In this document: positions 43,947 through 52,319 of the stretch, in pieces
Layout of the letters: every line of letters starts with the position of its first letter
Position numbering within the stretch: the first letter of the stretch is position 1
Source: Streptomyces goshikiensis
GTDB lineage: Bacteria; Actinomycetota; Actinomycetes; Streptomycetales; Streptomycetaceae
Direction of reading: 5' to 3'
Length of the DNA: 64,000 bases
NCBI RefSeq assembly: GCF_014650555.1
Contig: NZ_BMVE01000014.1
Span: 124,001 to 188,000 of the forward strand
The notes under the pieces: generated by a model
What the model was told of the DNA's origin: nothing
The model's input: only the letters and a program-made list of their open reading frames with translations
Database searches by the model: none
Made by a program: the position numbers and the translations under genes

Positions 43947-45230
43947 CTATGCGGGCACGGCTCCCGTGCGGACAGCGAATTCCCGCAGGCCCTGCACGCG
44001 CGCCGGGCTGTAGAGCAGGCTTGATGTCAGGGCCCGCAGTGCCGGCCGGCGCACCTCTTGGGCCGCCTCCTGCTCGACATGGGACAGCGCGGCGAAGGCC
44101 TGCTGGCTGTTGCCGAGCGTGTGCCACATACGGGCCGTGTCGGTCCAGGCCCGGGCGCGGCGTTCGGCGGTAGGCATGAGGCCGATGTTCAGGCTCCGTG
44201 CGATCTCCACGCCCTCGTCCGGGGTGCCGAGGGTGTTGTGAACGCCGATGCGGTAAACGGCGGCCTGGGTCTTGGTGGCGTCGACGGTGAACAGCCCGCC
44301 GGGTGCCTGCGGGCGGCGCTCGACGGTCTCATCAGCTTCGTCGAGCAAAGTGAGCGCGGTTGCCCGGTCGCCGCCGGCAGCCGCCGAGTACGCCGCCGTG
44401 AGCAACAGCGTGGTCCGCACGGCTCCCGTGCGCTCATGGGCGGGGTCGAGCGCGGCCGCCTCGGTGGCGAGGAAGCGGACGGCTGAGGAGCAGTTCCCGG
44501 ACCGCCGCATGGTGATGGCCAGTACGCGGGCGGCTTCTCCGACGGGGATGGGCATCCCGCTGGCCCGTGCGGCGGCCAGAGCGCGGTCGGCAGCGACCCA
44601 CGCGGCGTCGGAGTGCTGCTTCGCGGCGAGTTCGGAGGCCAGGACATAGGCGCGGGCGAGGACGGCATTGGCCTGCTGGCGGGCTCGTCCGGCGGCCGAT
44701 TCCCTGGTCGCCTCGGCGGCGGCCAGCAGGCCGGGCAGCGAGTTTCCGAGGTCGTTGTAGCGGGCGGCGGTGAACGCCTGGCGCGCGGAGGCTGTCTTGG
44801 CGGCCAGTGCCTGGAGCGGCGCGGGGTCGGCGCTCGGGAGCCGGAACAGCACGTCGTCGAGGTCCACGGCCGCAGCGGGCGAGGCCGCAGCCGTGCCCGT
44901 GCCGACGACAGCCGACGCCCCGGCAGCGAGCGCCCCCAGCAGTGTCCTGCGACGCATCGCGTCCTCCTCGTTCGGCATCGGTACGTTCACCACGGTATCG
45001 ATCACCGGGCCCGCAGGGACAGGGAACCCGCTGACCCGCTCAGGGGGGATGCGGAGCACCTGGGCCAGGCGCAGGCGGGTGTCGAGGTCCACGCGCATCC
45101 GGTTGCCCTCGATCCGCGAGATCGCAGACGGGGAGTAGCCGACAGCTCGGGCGACATCAACCTGCTTCAGCCGTAAAGCATGGCGTGCACTGCGGAAGAT
45201 CGCGCCTAAGTCGCTCGTCTCCTGGCCCAC
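43947..45230 (-). CDS. XRE-type transcriptional regulator with TPR-like C-terminal region
   Basis: 427 aa from a GTG at 45230 with AGGAGG upstream. Residues 8-65 form a classic XRE domain (LKQVDVARAVGYSPSAISRI, EGNRMRVDLDTRLRLAQVLR). A twin-Arg-like and hydrophobic stretch follows (MRRRTLLGALAAGASAVVGT), common in this family and not necessarily a signal. The rest is TPR-like. It is divergent from the epimerase and MurA-like genes, with an inverted repeat in between. Confidence 0.83.
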   Translation of the reverse strand: MGQETSDLGAIFRSARHALRLKQVDVARAVGYSPSAISRIEGNRMRVDLDTRLRLAQVLRIPPERVSGFPVPAGPVIDTVVNVPMPNEEDAMRRRTLLGALAAGASAVVGTGTAAASPAAAVDLDDVLFRLPSADPAPLQALAAKTASARQAFTAARYNDLGNSLPGLLAAAEATRESAAGRARQQANAVLARAYVLASELAAKQHSDAAWVAADRALAAARASGMPIPVGEAARVLAITMRRSGNCSSAVRFLATEAAALDPAHERTGAVRTTLLLTAAYSAAAGGDRATALTLLDEADETVERRPQAPGGLFTVDATKTQAAVYRIGVHNTLGTPDEGVEIARSLNIGLMPTAERRARAWTDTARMWHTLGNSQQAFAALSHVEQEAAQEVRRPALRALTSSLLYSPARVQGLREFAVRTGAVPA

Positions 45231-45271
45231 GGGTACCTCCTGCGCACCGACGGGGAAGCACGACAGTACTG

Positions 45272-45293
45272 CCTGTCGCCAAACGGCAACAGG
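45272..45293. promoter_or_regulatory. Inverted repeat CCTGTCGCC-N4-GGCAACAGG
   Basis: Nine-base arms with one mismatch, between the divergent XRE gene (45230) and the epimerase gene (45446). A neighbouring CGACAG/CTGTCG pair overlaps its left arm. Candidate operator for the adjacent regulator. Confidence 0.45.
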
Positions 45294-45445
45294 GCGTACA
45301 GGCGCACACCGTGTGCCGCTCCCGCACACCACGTGCGAGCGCGCCGATACCAGCTCCCGGACGGGTGCGTCAGGCACCACGGTTGCGGCAGCAGACGCCC
45401 GGCACACCAGCCCGGTTCGCTGCTCCCACCTTTGCGGAGGCACCC

Positions 45446-46357
45446 TTGAACGTCCTGATCACCGGCGGCGCCGGCTTCCTCGGTTCGGCCCTCACCCAGG
45501 CGTTGCGCATCGCAGGGCACTCGGTCACCCCGCTGGACAACCTGTCGGTCACTTCCCGCCGTCCGAGCCCAACGGGCCTGATGGTCCGCGACGTCCGGTC
45601 GCTGACCGCACAGGATCTGGGCCGAGTGGACACGGTTGTGCACCTGGCCGCGCTCAAGTCCGTCCCGGAAAGCTTCGAGGTCGGCGGGTTCGAGCACAAC
45701 GTCGAAGTCGACCGGCACATGCTCCACATCTTCACCGACTCGACCGCGAGGCGGCTGTTGCTGGCCTCCTCGTGCGAGGTCTACGGCCAGCAGAGCGGAC
45801 CGCTCTCCGAGAACACGCCGCACGCCCCCCGCTCCCCGTACGCGGCGGGCAAGGTCGCCACCGAGCTGCTGGCCGACATCTACCGCCCGCGCCTGGAGGA
45901 CGGCCGCCAGCTCGGCATCGTCAGGTTCTTCAACACCTTCGGCCCCCACGAGGACCCCGACGCCGTCGTCCCCGCCTTCCTCGACGCAGTCGCCGAGAAC
46001 CGCCCGCTGACCATCGAGGGCGACGGCACCCAAGCCCGGGACCTGACGTACATCGAGGACGCGGTCACCATGCTCACCCGCATCCTGGACGCCCCCGCGC
46101 TGCTGCCCGTCGTCAACTGCGGCTCCGGCCACGCGGTTTCCATCAGCGACCTCGCCCGTGCGGTCATCCGCACCGCCGGCCGCGGCACCATCACCCACAC
46201 CGCCCCCCGGATCAACGAGATCTCCTCCTTCACCGCCGACCAGACCCTGTTCGCCCGCATGTACGGGCCCATCGACCGCATGCCCCTGGACAAAGCGCTG
46301 GCTCTCAGCGTCCAGACCCGCGCGCGCACCCTGGCAGCGGCCGTACCCGGCCGCTGA
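45446..46357 (+). CDS. NAD-dependent epimerase/dehydratase (extended SDR)
   Basis: 303 aa from a TTG at 45446 with GGAGG 5 nt upstream. The nucleotide-binding motif VLITGGAGFLG starts at residue 3. The catalytic pattern is SSCEVYG and SPYAAGK (Tyr-x3-Lys). It resembles UDP-glucose/GlcNAc 4-epimerases and sugar-nucleotide dehydratases. It is followed by a MurA-like gene, so UDP-GlcNAc or a related sugar nucleotide is a reasonable substrate. Downstream at 48.1 kb lies a relic of another SDR. Confidence 0.82.
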   Translation: MNVLITGGAGFLGSALTQALRIAGHSVTPLDNLSVTSRRPSPTGLMVRDVRSLTAQDLGRVDTVVHLAALKSVPESFEVGGFEHNVEVDRHMLHIFTDSTARRLLLASSCEVYGQQSGPLSENTPHAPRSPYAAGKVATELLADIYRPRLEDGRQLGIVRFFNTFGPHEDPDAVVPAFLDAVAENRPLTIEGDGTQARDLTYIEDAVTMLTRILDAPALLPVVNCGSGHAVSISDLARAVIRTAGRGTITHTAPRINEISSFTADQTLFARMYGPIDRMPLDKALALSVQTRARTLAAAVPGR

Positions 46358-46478
46358 ACGCCACCCCCACCCGCGCGGACAGGCAGTCCGTGCTGCTAGC
46401 GGTCCCGGCCCGGCACCCATGCCGGGCCGGGACCATGAGCCCCCTCCAACACGCCCCACGCCCACGGGGAAGGAATCC

Positions 46479-47783
46479 GTGAACGATCAGACCTTCTTAC
46501 TGCCCCTCACTGACACCCGCGCCATCCGCATCACCGGCGGCCACCGTCTGCAGGGCACGACATCGGTCCAGGGCAGCAAGAACATCGCCCTCCACCTGTA
46601 CGCCGGCGCCCTGCTGGCCGACGAACCGCTGACCCTGACCGGCATCCCGCACATCCTGGACACCCAGGTCTGCTCGGAGATCCTCACCCGCACTGGCACC
46701 CCGACCAGGATCGTCGGCGACCGCTTCGAGACCGCGCCGGCCACTGCCTGGCACCCCGCCGTCCCGGACGAGCTGGGCGGGCGTATCCGCACCACCGCCG
46801 TCCTGGCCGCCGGCCTGCTCGCCCGAGCCGGCCGGGTCCGCTTCCCCCTGCCAGGCGGCGACGCCTTCTGCCACCGGCTCATCGACCGGCACCTGGCCGC
46901 CATGGAGGCCGCCGGCGCCACCCTGGACATCACCGGCACCCACGTCGAGGCCCACCTGACCGGCCGGGGCCCCCAGCCGTTCACCACCAATGTGACGACT
47001 CAGAAGTGGGGACCGAGCCTCGGAGCCACGGTCACCGCGATGCTGCTGGCCGCCCGTGCCCGCGGCACCTCCACCATCCTCCACCCCAACGCCGAACCCG
47101 AGGTGCTGGCGACCGCCTCGATGTTCGCGGCAGGCGGAGTCGGCATCGCCTGGGAGGGAACCACCGCCCTCCAGGTCACCGGCACCGACCACATCACCGG
47201 CGGCTCCTTCCCCGTCCCGCCAGACCGGCTGGAGGCCACCACGCTGCTCCTGGCCGCCGCCATCACCGGCGGAACCGTCCACCTCGACAACTTCCCCGTC
47301 TCCGGATTCACAGCCGCGCTGGTGGCCACACTCGCCGACGCCGGAATCGAACTGGCCCCCGCCAACGGCGGCACGCTCGCCCAATGCCCAGCCGGCCCCC
47401 GCTGCGTACAGACAGCCACCACCTCCGCCACCTGCACCGACATCCAGCCCCAGCTGACAGCCTTCCTCACCCAGGCCCCCGGCACCTCCCGCATCGAAGA
47501 ACGGATCTACACCTCACGCGCCACCCACGTCGACCCCCTGCGCGCCCTCGGCGCCGACGTCACAGCCGATGGCCCGACCATCACCGTGCACGGCCCGTCC
47601 CCCCTCACCGCGGCCCACGTGGCGAGCCAGGACATCCGCGCCGTCGCCGCCCTGGTGACCGCTGCCCTCGCAGCCGAGGGCACCACCACCATCCAAGGCA
47701 TCTACCACCTGCAACGCGGCTACGGCAGCCTGCTGCCCAAACTCGCCTCACTCGGGGCCGAGCTGACAGTCACACAGAAGTAG
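46479..47783 (+). CDS. MurA-like enolpyruvyl transferase with Asp at the Cys115 position
   Basis: 434 aa from a GTG with GGGGAAGGAA upstream. The EPSP synthase/MurA fold shows in SVQGSKNIALH (Lys34, MurA Lys22) and RFPLPGGDAFCHRLIDRHL. The latter aligns with PGGCxIGxRPxD of MurA; Asp128 replaces the catalytic Cys that fosfomycin alkylates. A Cys occurs three residues later. Known Asp variants of MurA stay active and are fosfomycin-insensitive. MurA transfers enolpyruvate from PEP to UDP-GlcNAc; related enzymes act on UMP in nikkomycin and polyoxin pathways. Next to an epimerase gene and under an XRE regulator, it may be a specialised copy rather than the housekeeping murA. Confidence 0.82.
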   Translation: MNDQTFLLPLTDTRAIRITGGHRLQGTTSVQGSKNIALHLYAGALLADEPLTLTGIPHILDTQVCSEILTRTGTPTRIVGDRFETAPATAWHPAVPDELGGRIRTTAVLAAGLLARAGRVRFPLPGGDAFCHRLIDRHLAAMEAAGATLDITGTHVEAHLTGRGPQPFTTNVTTQKWGPSLGATVTAMLLAARARGTSTILHPNAEPEVLATASMFAAGGVGIAWEGTTALQVTGTDHITGGSFPVPPDRLEATTLLLAAAITGGTVHLDNFPVSGFTAALVATLADAGIELAPANGGTLAQCPAGPRCVQTATTSATCTDIQPQLTAFLTQAPGTSRIEERIYTSRATHVDPLRALGADVTADGPTITVHGPSPLTAAHVASQDIRAVAALVTAALAAEGTTTIQGIYHLQRGYGSLLPKLASLGAELTVTQK

Positions 47784-47802
47784 GAACCCAAGGCACGCAA
47801 GA

Positions 47803-47827
47803 ACGCGACCGCTCCCTGCGGTCGCGT
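47803..47827. terminator. 10-bp stem-loop after the MurA-like gene
   Basis: ACGCGACCGC, loop TCCCT, and the complement, 19 bp after the stop. Confidence 0.65.
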
Positions 47828-48099
47828 CGCAGGTGATCAACCCCAGCAAGCTGCCCGGCCCGAGCTCGGCGGCCACCATCGGCGCACCCGTCCGGCGACC
47901 TGCGCCCGCCGAACACGATGCACCCCGCTTCGTCGGCGACGCCTGGGGCCCATGGGCATGGATTCCGTCGTCCTCGCCACCCACCACGGCGAGCGCCTGG
48001 TCCAGCCAGCTCCTGTCCGAGGATCCGGCCGCGGATTCGGTGCTGTGCCTGGCACGGAGGGGCCGTCGTGGCGGCCTGCGACGACCACCTGGCAGGCAG

Positions 48100-48395
48100 C
48101 TGACGTCGAGCCGGGCGGAGCCGACCTGATGCGGCTGTTCCACGGTGCCGACGCCGTGATCCACCTCGCCTGGAAGTCCAGCCCACCCATCACCCGGCCG
48201 CAACATGGCGCATCAACGTCCTCGGCAGCATGCGCGTCTTCGACGCCGTCGCCGCTGCGGGCGTCCCGCCCTGATCCACGCTTACTCGGTCGGCGCGTAC
48301 TCACCCGGACCCAAGGACTGGGCGGTTGACGAATCGTGGCCCACGCACGGCTGGCCACAGGCTGCCTACACCCGCGAGAAGGCTGGCGCACCCTG
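48100..48395 (+). pseudogene. NAD-dependent epimerase relic
   Basis: Pieces in different frames: GADLMRLFHGADAVIHLAWK, then RINVLGSMRVFDAVAAAGV, then LIHAYSVGAYSPGPKDWAVD and ESWPTHGWPQAAYTREKA. Together they are the middle of an atypical SDR (the S...YxxxK pattern). The glycine-rich N-terminus and the C-terminal part are missing. At least two frameshifts are present. Confidence 0.7.
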
Positions 48396-48619
48396 CGCGC
48401 CCTGGCCCAAACCGACAGCCGTCTCCACGCCGACGACCTCGACGTCCTGCTGGACTGCGGCGAGCGGCAGAGCAACACGCTAGAGGAGGTTCGCTCCGCC
48501 GCGGCAGCCCGAACGCTGGGATGCGCGCCGCAGGCCGCGCGGTGAACGCGTAGCCGCAGGGCTCGCCGGTCAGCTCCAGCACCCAGTCGAAGCCCGGGGA
48601 GCCGCACCAGGAACTTCAG

Positions 48620-49217
48620 GTGCACGCACCTGTGGACAGATGCTGTCCGCAATGTGGCATCGGCGCCGGTCAGTTCCAGCAGACGCCGGAACTGCGGCTG
48701 CGGTGCGCGCAGGCTCATGCGTTTACCACATTCGGCCGCGGTGTGCCGGGTGCGCTCGTGCTGCGCGACCTCCTCGTAGCCGTGCCGAGCTATCGGGAGA
48801 TGTGGGCGGCCGTGTGGGCCCATCACGCGGCCGGGGACCTGCCCGCAGCTGTCACCGCCGCCTGCGAGCTAGAGACGGCCCTGAGTGGCTGGTCCGGGGA
48901 GTCAGATGCCACCATCCCGGTGCTCATCGCCCGCGCGTGGCTCACCCTCTGCCGGCGCGCCGACTGGCACGGAACCAGGGAATTGTTCATCGCGACCGCC
49001 TTGCGCTGCCGGGCCGCGCAACACCGCCCTGAGGCCGACACGGTGCGCACGGCCCGTAACGTGCATGCTGTCTGGCACCTGCTCGGGGAGGAGGGCCCGG
49101 AGGCCGCCGCTGACCTCGCCGGCCCCCCTGGCGGACATGCTCGCTACCCTCGGCGAGGACGACCGCCGGGCCGATGTCCTCGCACGGGAACAGGTCGCCG
49201 CGGCCTCCGCGGGGTGA
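48620..49217 (+). pseudogene. Hypothetical gene with a frameshift near its end
   Basis: The GTG at 48620 gives VHAPVDRCCPQCGIGAGQFQ, then helical repeats (AAVTAACELETALSG, IARAWLTLCRRADWHGTREL). At the C run 49122-49127 the frame breaks; the +1 frame continues LADMLATLGEDDRRADVLAR and stops at 49217. About 198 codons in total. The two CxxC-like Cys pairs near the start may bind metal. No family recognised. Confidence 0.55.
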
Positions 49218-49247
49218 CCTTGCCGTCCCGCACCCGGTTGAACCGGC

Positions 49248-49622
49248 ATGAGAAAGACGATCTACGCAGTGACGGTGGCGGCCGTCGTATTCGCCGCCGC
49301 TCCCGCGCACGCCAACGCGAAAGCCAAGGACGGCCAGGTTGGCCTGTCCGTGTACGGCAAGGGCCTGCGGGTCGAGGAGGTGGGAGCGCACATGCAAGGC
49401 CACGGTACCGGTGTACGCGCCCGCCTGATCACCTACGACCCGGACGGGTACCGGTCGGCGTTCACCGGGTGGAAGGACGCCACCCCCGTGAGTGCGGCCC
49501 TGACCAAGCTCTCCACGGTGGGCTGGAAGTGGAAGGGCGGGAAGAAGTTCGCCCACGGCACAAGGCTGTGCGTGGAGTTCAACGTCGTGCAGGGGGAGCC
49601 GTGCGCGGTGATCCACCGGTAG
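49248..49622 (+). CDS. Small secreted protein (copy 1 of 2)
   Basis: 124 aa. Signal peptide MRKTIYAVTVAAVVFAAAPA with a probable cut after AHA. The mature part (about 100 residues) is basic and beta-rich (VGLSVYGKGLRVEEVGAHMQ, LCVEFNVVQGEPCAVIHR) with two Cys that may form a disulfide. A second copy at 57650-58024 differs at few positions, and flanking DNA is also duplicated. Function unknown. Confidence 0.75.
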   Translation: MRKTIYAVTVAAVVFAAAPAHANAKAKDGQVGLSVYGKGLRVEEVGAHMQGHGTGVRARLITYDPDGYRSAFTGWKDATPVSAALTKLSTVGWKWKGGKKFAHGTRLCVEFNVVQGEPCAVIHR

Positions 49623-49661
49623 CCGGTCCCTGCGGCAACAACCGCTGACCGGCGCAGCGCA

Positions 49662-49689
49662 GGCCGCCGCCCTTACGGAGTGGCGGCCC
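49662..49689. terminator. Weak stem-loop between convergent genes
   Basis: GGCCGCC, a 13-nt loop and GGCGGCC between the secreted protein gene and the minus-strand gene ending at 49702. The same structure recurs after copy 2 (58065-58091). Confidence 0.4.
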
Positions 49690-49701
49690 GCACTGCTGCG
49701 C

Positions 49702-49932
49702 TCACTCCTCGCTGGTGTCCGGGCTCCAGGCGGCTGGCCCGCCCCCGCGCCAATCGATCAACAGCGGGTCGTCGAGGCGGACGCTATCCGGGTCCAGGCC
49801 TGCCCGTCGCAGGAACTCCAGGAGGTCGCGGGGGTTCAGGGCGCGGCCGAGGATTTCCCCGTCCGCGCGGACGCGTCGCCCGCCCTGGGCGTCGGGTGGG
49901 TAGACGACCACTTTTGGTTGGCTTTCGGTCAT
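49702..49932 (-). CDS. Small hypothetical protein
   Basis: 76 aa from the ATG at 49932 (MTESQPKVVVYPPDAQGGRR) with AAGGTGG upstream. The body, VRADGEILGRALNPRDLLEF and DDPLLIDWRGGGPAAWSPDT, is typical of small conserved Streptomyces proteins accompanying DUF6233 genes. The last 19 codons are also found as a relic after the second secreted protein copy. Confidence 0.65.
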   Translation of the reverse strand: MTESQPKVVVYPPDAQGGRRVRADGEILGRALNPRDLLEFLRRAGLDPDSVRLDDPLLIDWRGGGPAAWSPDTSEE

Positions 49933-49955
49933 GTTTCCACCTTGAGGTCGGTGAT

Positions 49956-50312
49956 TCACTCCAGCACCCCGAGGGCGGTGTCGGGCCGGCAGTGAGGGCA
50001 TGCGGGGATGCCCTGGGCGAGCAGGGCGCGTATCTGGTCGGCGCTGGCCGGGGCGCAGCGGCTGCGGGTGTCCCAGCAGTCCCCGGCGTGAGCGCGGACC
50101 GGGAGGCGGCCGACACCGATCCCGCGCTCGACCAGCCATGCTGGGGGCTCGGGCTCGGGCTCGGGCTCGGGCGCAGGCTGCGCCTGCTTCCGTACGGTGG
50201 CGGCCTTGCACCCCTCGGCGGCGGCGAGGGCCTGTTCCATGCGGCTGAGTTCGCCGCGCAGGTAGGTGACCAGAGTCCGGAGGCGGGGGAGGTCTGGCGG
50301 CAGGACGGACAT
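49956..50312 (-). CDS. DUF6233-type protein
   Basis: 118 aa from the ATG at 50312. N-terminal LPPDLPRLRTLVTYLRGELS and a coiled helix, a Pro/Glu repeat (PEPEPEPEP), then the C-terminal core PAWLVERGIGVGRLPVRAHA and IPACPHCRPDTALGVLE. This is the DUF6233 pattern, frequent on Streptomyces accessory DNA; function unknown. It is coupled to the zinc-ribbon gene (3-nt gap) and followed by the 76-aa gene. A relic copy is at 38319-38470. Confidence 0.75.
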   Translation of the reverse strand: MSVLPPDLPRLRTLVTYLRGELSRMEQALAAAEGCKAATVRKQAQPAPEPEPEPEPPAWLVERGIGVGRLPVRAHAGDCWDTRSRCAPASADQIRALLAQGIPACPHCRPDTALGVLE

Positions 50313-50314
50313 GC

Positions 50315-50479
50315 TCAGCCCCCGTACCGCGCCTGACGCGCGGCCTTGCATGACGCGCACAAGGGCGAGGCGCCGCCCCCGTATCGGCATGTGGGGGCGT
50401 GGCATTTCGAGCAGGGGCCGGTTTGGCTCGGTGCCCAGGAGGCGGCCTGCGGTCTGGCTGGGGTTTCGGGGGTGGTCAT
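50315..50479 (-). CDS. Small zinc-ribbon-like protein
   Basis: 54 aa from the ATG at 50479 with AGGAG upstream. Four or five Cys in the pattern CSKCHAPTC...CASC suggest a zinc ribbon. The basic C-terminus is KAARQARYGG. It is coupled to the DUF6233 gene downstream. Confidence 0.65.
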   Translation of the reverse strand: MTTPETPARPQAASWAPSQTGPCSKCHAPTCRYGGGASPLCASCKAARQARYGG

Positions 50480-50556
50480 TGTGTGCTCCTGGGCGGTGCG
50501 GAAGACGTCACTCCTATTAGATCTCATGTTCGATTGTCTGGGCGAGTCTGTGCAGG

Positions 50557-50790
50557 TCACCGTCTGGTGACGCAGGGTGGGATCTTGTTCGGCAGGTCGG
50601 GATCCTTCAGGACCATGGCTCGCAACGACCAGCGGAGCATGCGCTCGGTCAGCTCGTCGGAAAGGCGGTTCAGGTGCTCGACGGACAACGGCTTGATCCG
50701 GAAGCCGGTGGGCTCTTTGTCGTAAGCCTCCTCTGTGATCAGCGGCCCGGAGAAAGGGCAGGTCCGCGGCGGAAGGCCCTGATGCCCTGA
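50557..50790 (-). CDS. Short ORF of unclear start
   Basis: The frame ending at 50557 reads TCPFSGPLITEEAYDKEPTG, then FRIKPLSVEHLNRLSDELTE and WSLRAMVLKDPDLPNKIPPC, which is clearly protein-like. No ATG, GTG or TTG with a ribosome site is visible before it, and a terminator lies just upstream. It may be a 3' relic of a gene. Confidence is for coding origin, not for the start. Confidence 0.4.
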   Translation of the reverse strand, partial: SGHQGLPPRTCPFSGPLITEEAYDKEPTGFRIKPLSVEHLNRLSDELTERMLRWSLRAMVLKDPDLPNKIPPCVTRR

Positions 50791-50806
50791 CGGGGGCAGG
50801 GCCGTG

Positions 50807-50831
50807 GGCGACGCCCCGTAGGGGCGTCGCC
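50807..50831. terminator. 11-bp stem-loop after the small membrane gene
   Basis: GGCGACGCCCC, loop GTA and the complement, 8 bp downstream of the minus-strand stop at 50839. Confidence 0.75.
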
Positions 50832-50838
50832 GGGGCCC

Positions 50839-51105
50839 TCACAGCTGTCCGAACTTCTCCAGGACGTTCTGCACCAGGTAGTAGGCGCCGATGAACGTGC
50901 CGCCGGCCCAGCCAAGTGAGACGAGCGGCTCCGCTCCGAGGTGACGGGCGAGGGAGAAGGCGATCACCCCGGTGAGGCCCGCGCAGACCATGCAGAACAG
51001 AATCGCCATGATCTTCGTGCCGGCGGTGGGCCCATTGGGCGGGGTACTGGCCGGCGGTCCCGGGGTCGGGGGGTTGGGCGGGGTCGGCGGGGCGGGGGTG
51101 GTCAC
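50839..51105 (-). CDS. Small membrane protein with a Pro-rich N-terminus
   Basis: 88 aa from a GTG at 51105 that overlaps the preceding stop. The first 30 residues are Pro/Thr-rich; then two membrane helices follow (IMAILFCMVCAGLTGVIAFS and PLVSLGWAGGTFIGAYYLVQ). Such proteins often accompany XRE-type regulators or transfer genes on Streptomyces elements. Function unknown. Confidence 0.65.
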   Translation of the reverse strand: MTTPAPPTPPNPPTPGPPASTPPNGPTAGTKIMAILFCMVCAGLTGVIAFSLARHLGAEPLVSLGWAGGTFIGAYYLVQNVLEKFGQL

Positions 51106-51260
51106 GCGGCACCTGCCATCTGCTTGTCGCGGATCACCCATTTCGTGCCGGCACGAGAGGCGCCGGAGAACACTCCCTGGATCGCTGCCGCCAGCAACTG
51201 CACCCGAGTCTTGGTCTCGGCGGACTGCACGGGCTTCCGCCCACGCGTACGGTTGAGCAC
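51102..51260 (-). CDS. Small hypothetical protein
   Basis: 52 aa from a GTG at 51260 with GGGAG upstream. Basic N-terminus (VLNRTRGRKPVQSAETKTRV) and the segment AIQGVFSGASRAGTKWVIRD. Coupled by GTGA to the membrane protein gene. Divergent from the regulator at 51426. Confidence 0.55.
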   Translation of the reverse strand: MLNRTRGRKPVQSAETKTRVQLLAAAIQGVFSGASRAGTKWVIRDKQMAGAA

Positions 51261-51425
51261 TGGGTCTCCCCTTTCGCAGGTGTGGATCCGACGCGGCCCG
51301 CCGGTGTGGTTGGACGCCTTTCGGCGGGCCGCTTCCATCTACGCACGGGGGATGCCCTCTGTTCCGAATCTGGTATCACGTGGTATCACATGGGACTTGA
51401 CGGGACTTCATATGTGGGGGAATGA

Positions 51426-52091
51426 GTGCCCAACCGACGCCGTGCCATCGACCCATCTCACCCGCTGGGCAGGTTTGCCCGGCAACTGCGTGAGCTGCAG
51501 GCGAGCGCGAGAGCCCGTGCGGGGAGCAGCGACCGTGCCAGAGAGATCAGCATCGACAAGGTCGCCGTGAACGGCACGCCATGGTCCACCAGCAGAACAG
51601 CTATCTACGCAGCCCTCAACGGCACCCGGCTAGCCTCACCGGACACGCTGTGCGCCATCGTTACGGCCTGGGACCACCGGGGAGGTGACGGCATCACCGA
51701 GTGGCTGAGAATCCGAGATCAGGTCGAGGAAGACCTCATCAAGTTGCGGTCGTCCACCACGCCCATGGCCACGCCTTCCGGCCGCAGCGAGTCCGATCTT
51801 GTTCTTCTCGGGACACCGACTCCTCATCGGGCTCTCGCGCCCTCTCGGGGCCGGCCTCACAACGCGGCGGCGCTCAAAGAGCTTAAGAGGCGCCTGCAGG
51901 ATGCCCGGGCCAAAGGCGGCCTGAGCATGACGCAGGTTGCAGCTCGTGGCGGACTGGCGCGCACCACTGTCCATATGGCGTTCAACGGGGACGGCGTACC
52001 GTCTGCCGCAACGGTGGCCTCCCTCGCGAGGGTGCTGAAACTCGACCAGGAGGACCTCCTGCGGATGCGCGCGGCGGTGCTGGCTGAGTAG
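51426..52091 (+). CDS. DNA-binding protein with two helix-turn-helix regions
   Basis: 221 aa from a GTG at 51426. The first region (STSRTAIYAALNGTRLASPD) and the second (GLSMTQVAARGGLARTTVHM followed by FNGDGVPSAATV) are both XRE-like. The linker between is Pro/Ser-rich. It is divergent from the two small genes on the minus strand and may regulate them. Confidence 0.72.
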   Translation: MPNRRRAIDPSHPLGRFARQLRELQASARARAGSSDRAREISIDKVAVNGTPWSTSRTAIYAALNGTRLASPDTLCAIVTAWDHRGGDGITEWLRIRDQVEEDLIKLRSSTTPMATPSGRSESDLVLLGTPTPHRALAPSRGRPHNAAALKELKRRLQDARAKGGLSMTQVAARGGLARTTVHMAFNGDGVPSAATVASLARVLKLDQEDLLRMRAAVLAE

Positions 52092-52319
52092 ACGGTCTCG
52101 TAGTCGTGCATCCGGGGCGTTCGTTCCTGTTCAGTTGAACGAAGATGAACGGTGGGGTACCTGCAGCAGCGGCACAGCTGCCCCGGTGTCGGGTGACTCT
52201 CCGGTTCGGTCCGGCGCCTCTCTTTCTCGGGTTCTGTCTCGCTTTCCGTGGACGGCTGACTGATCGTAATGTCATGTGCTCGCGATGCTGGCCGGTATGA
52301 CCAGCAGGGAGGGGCCGAA

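Noticed and set aside
43968..45230. Tat signal in the XRE protein at 43947 (MRRRTLLGALAAGA)
   Set aside because: It is internal, after the DNA-binding domain, and is a common feature of this cytoplasmic regulator family.
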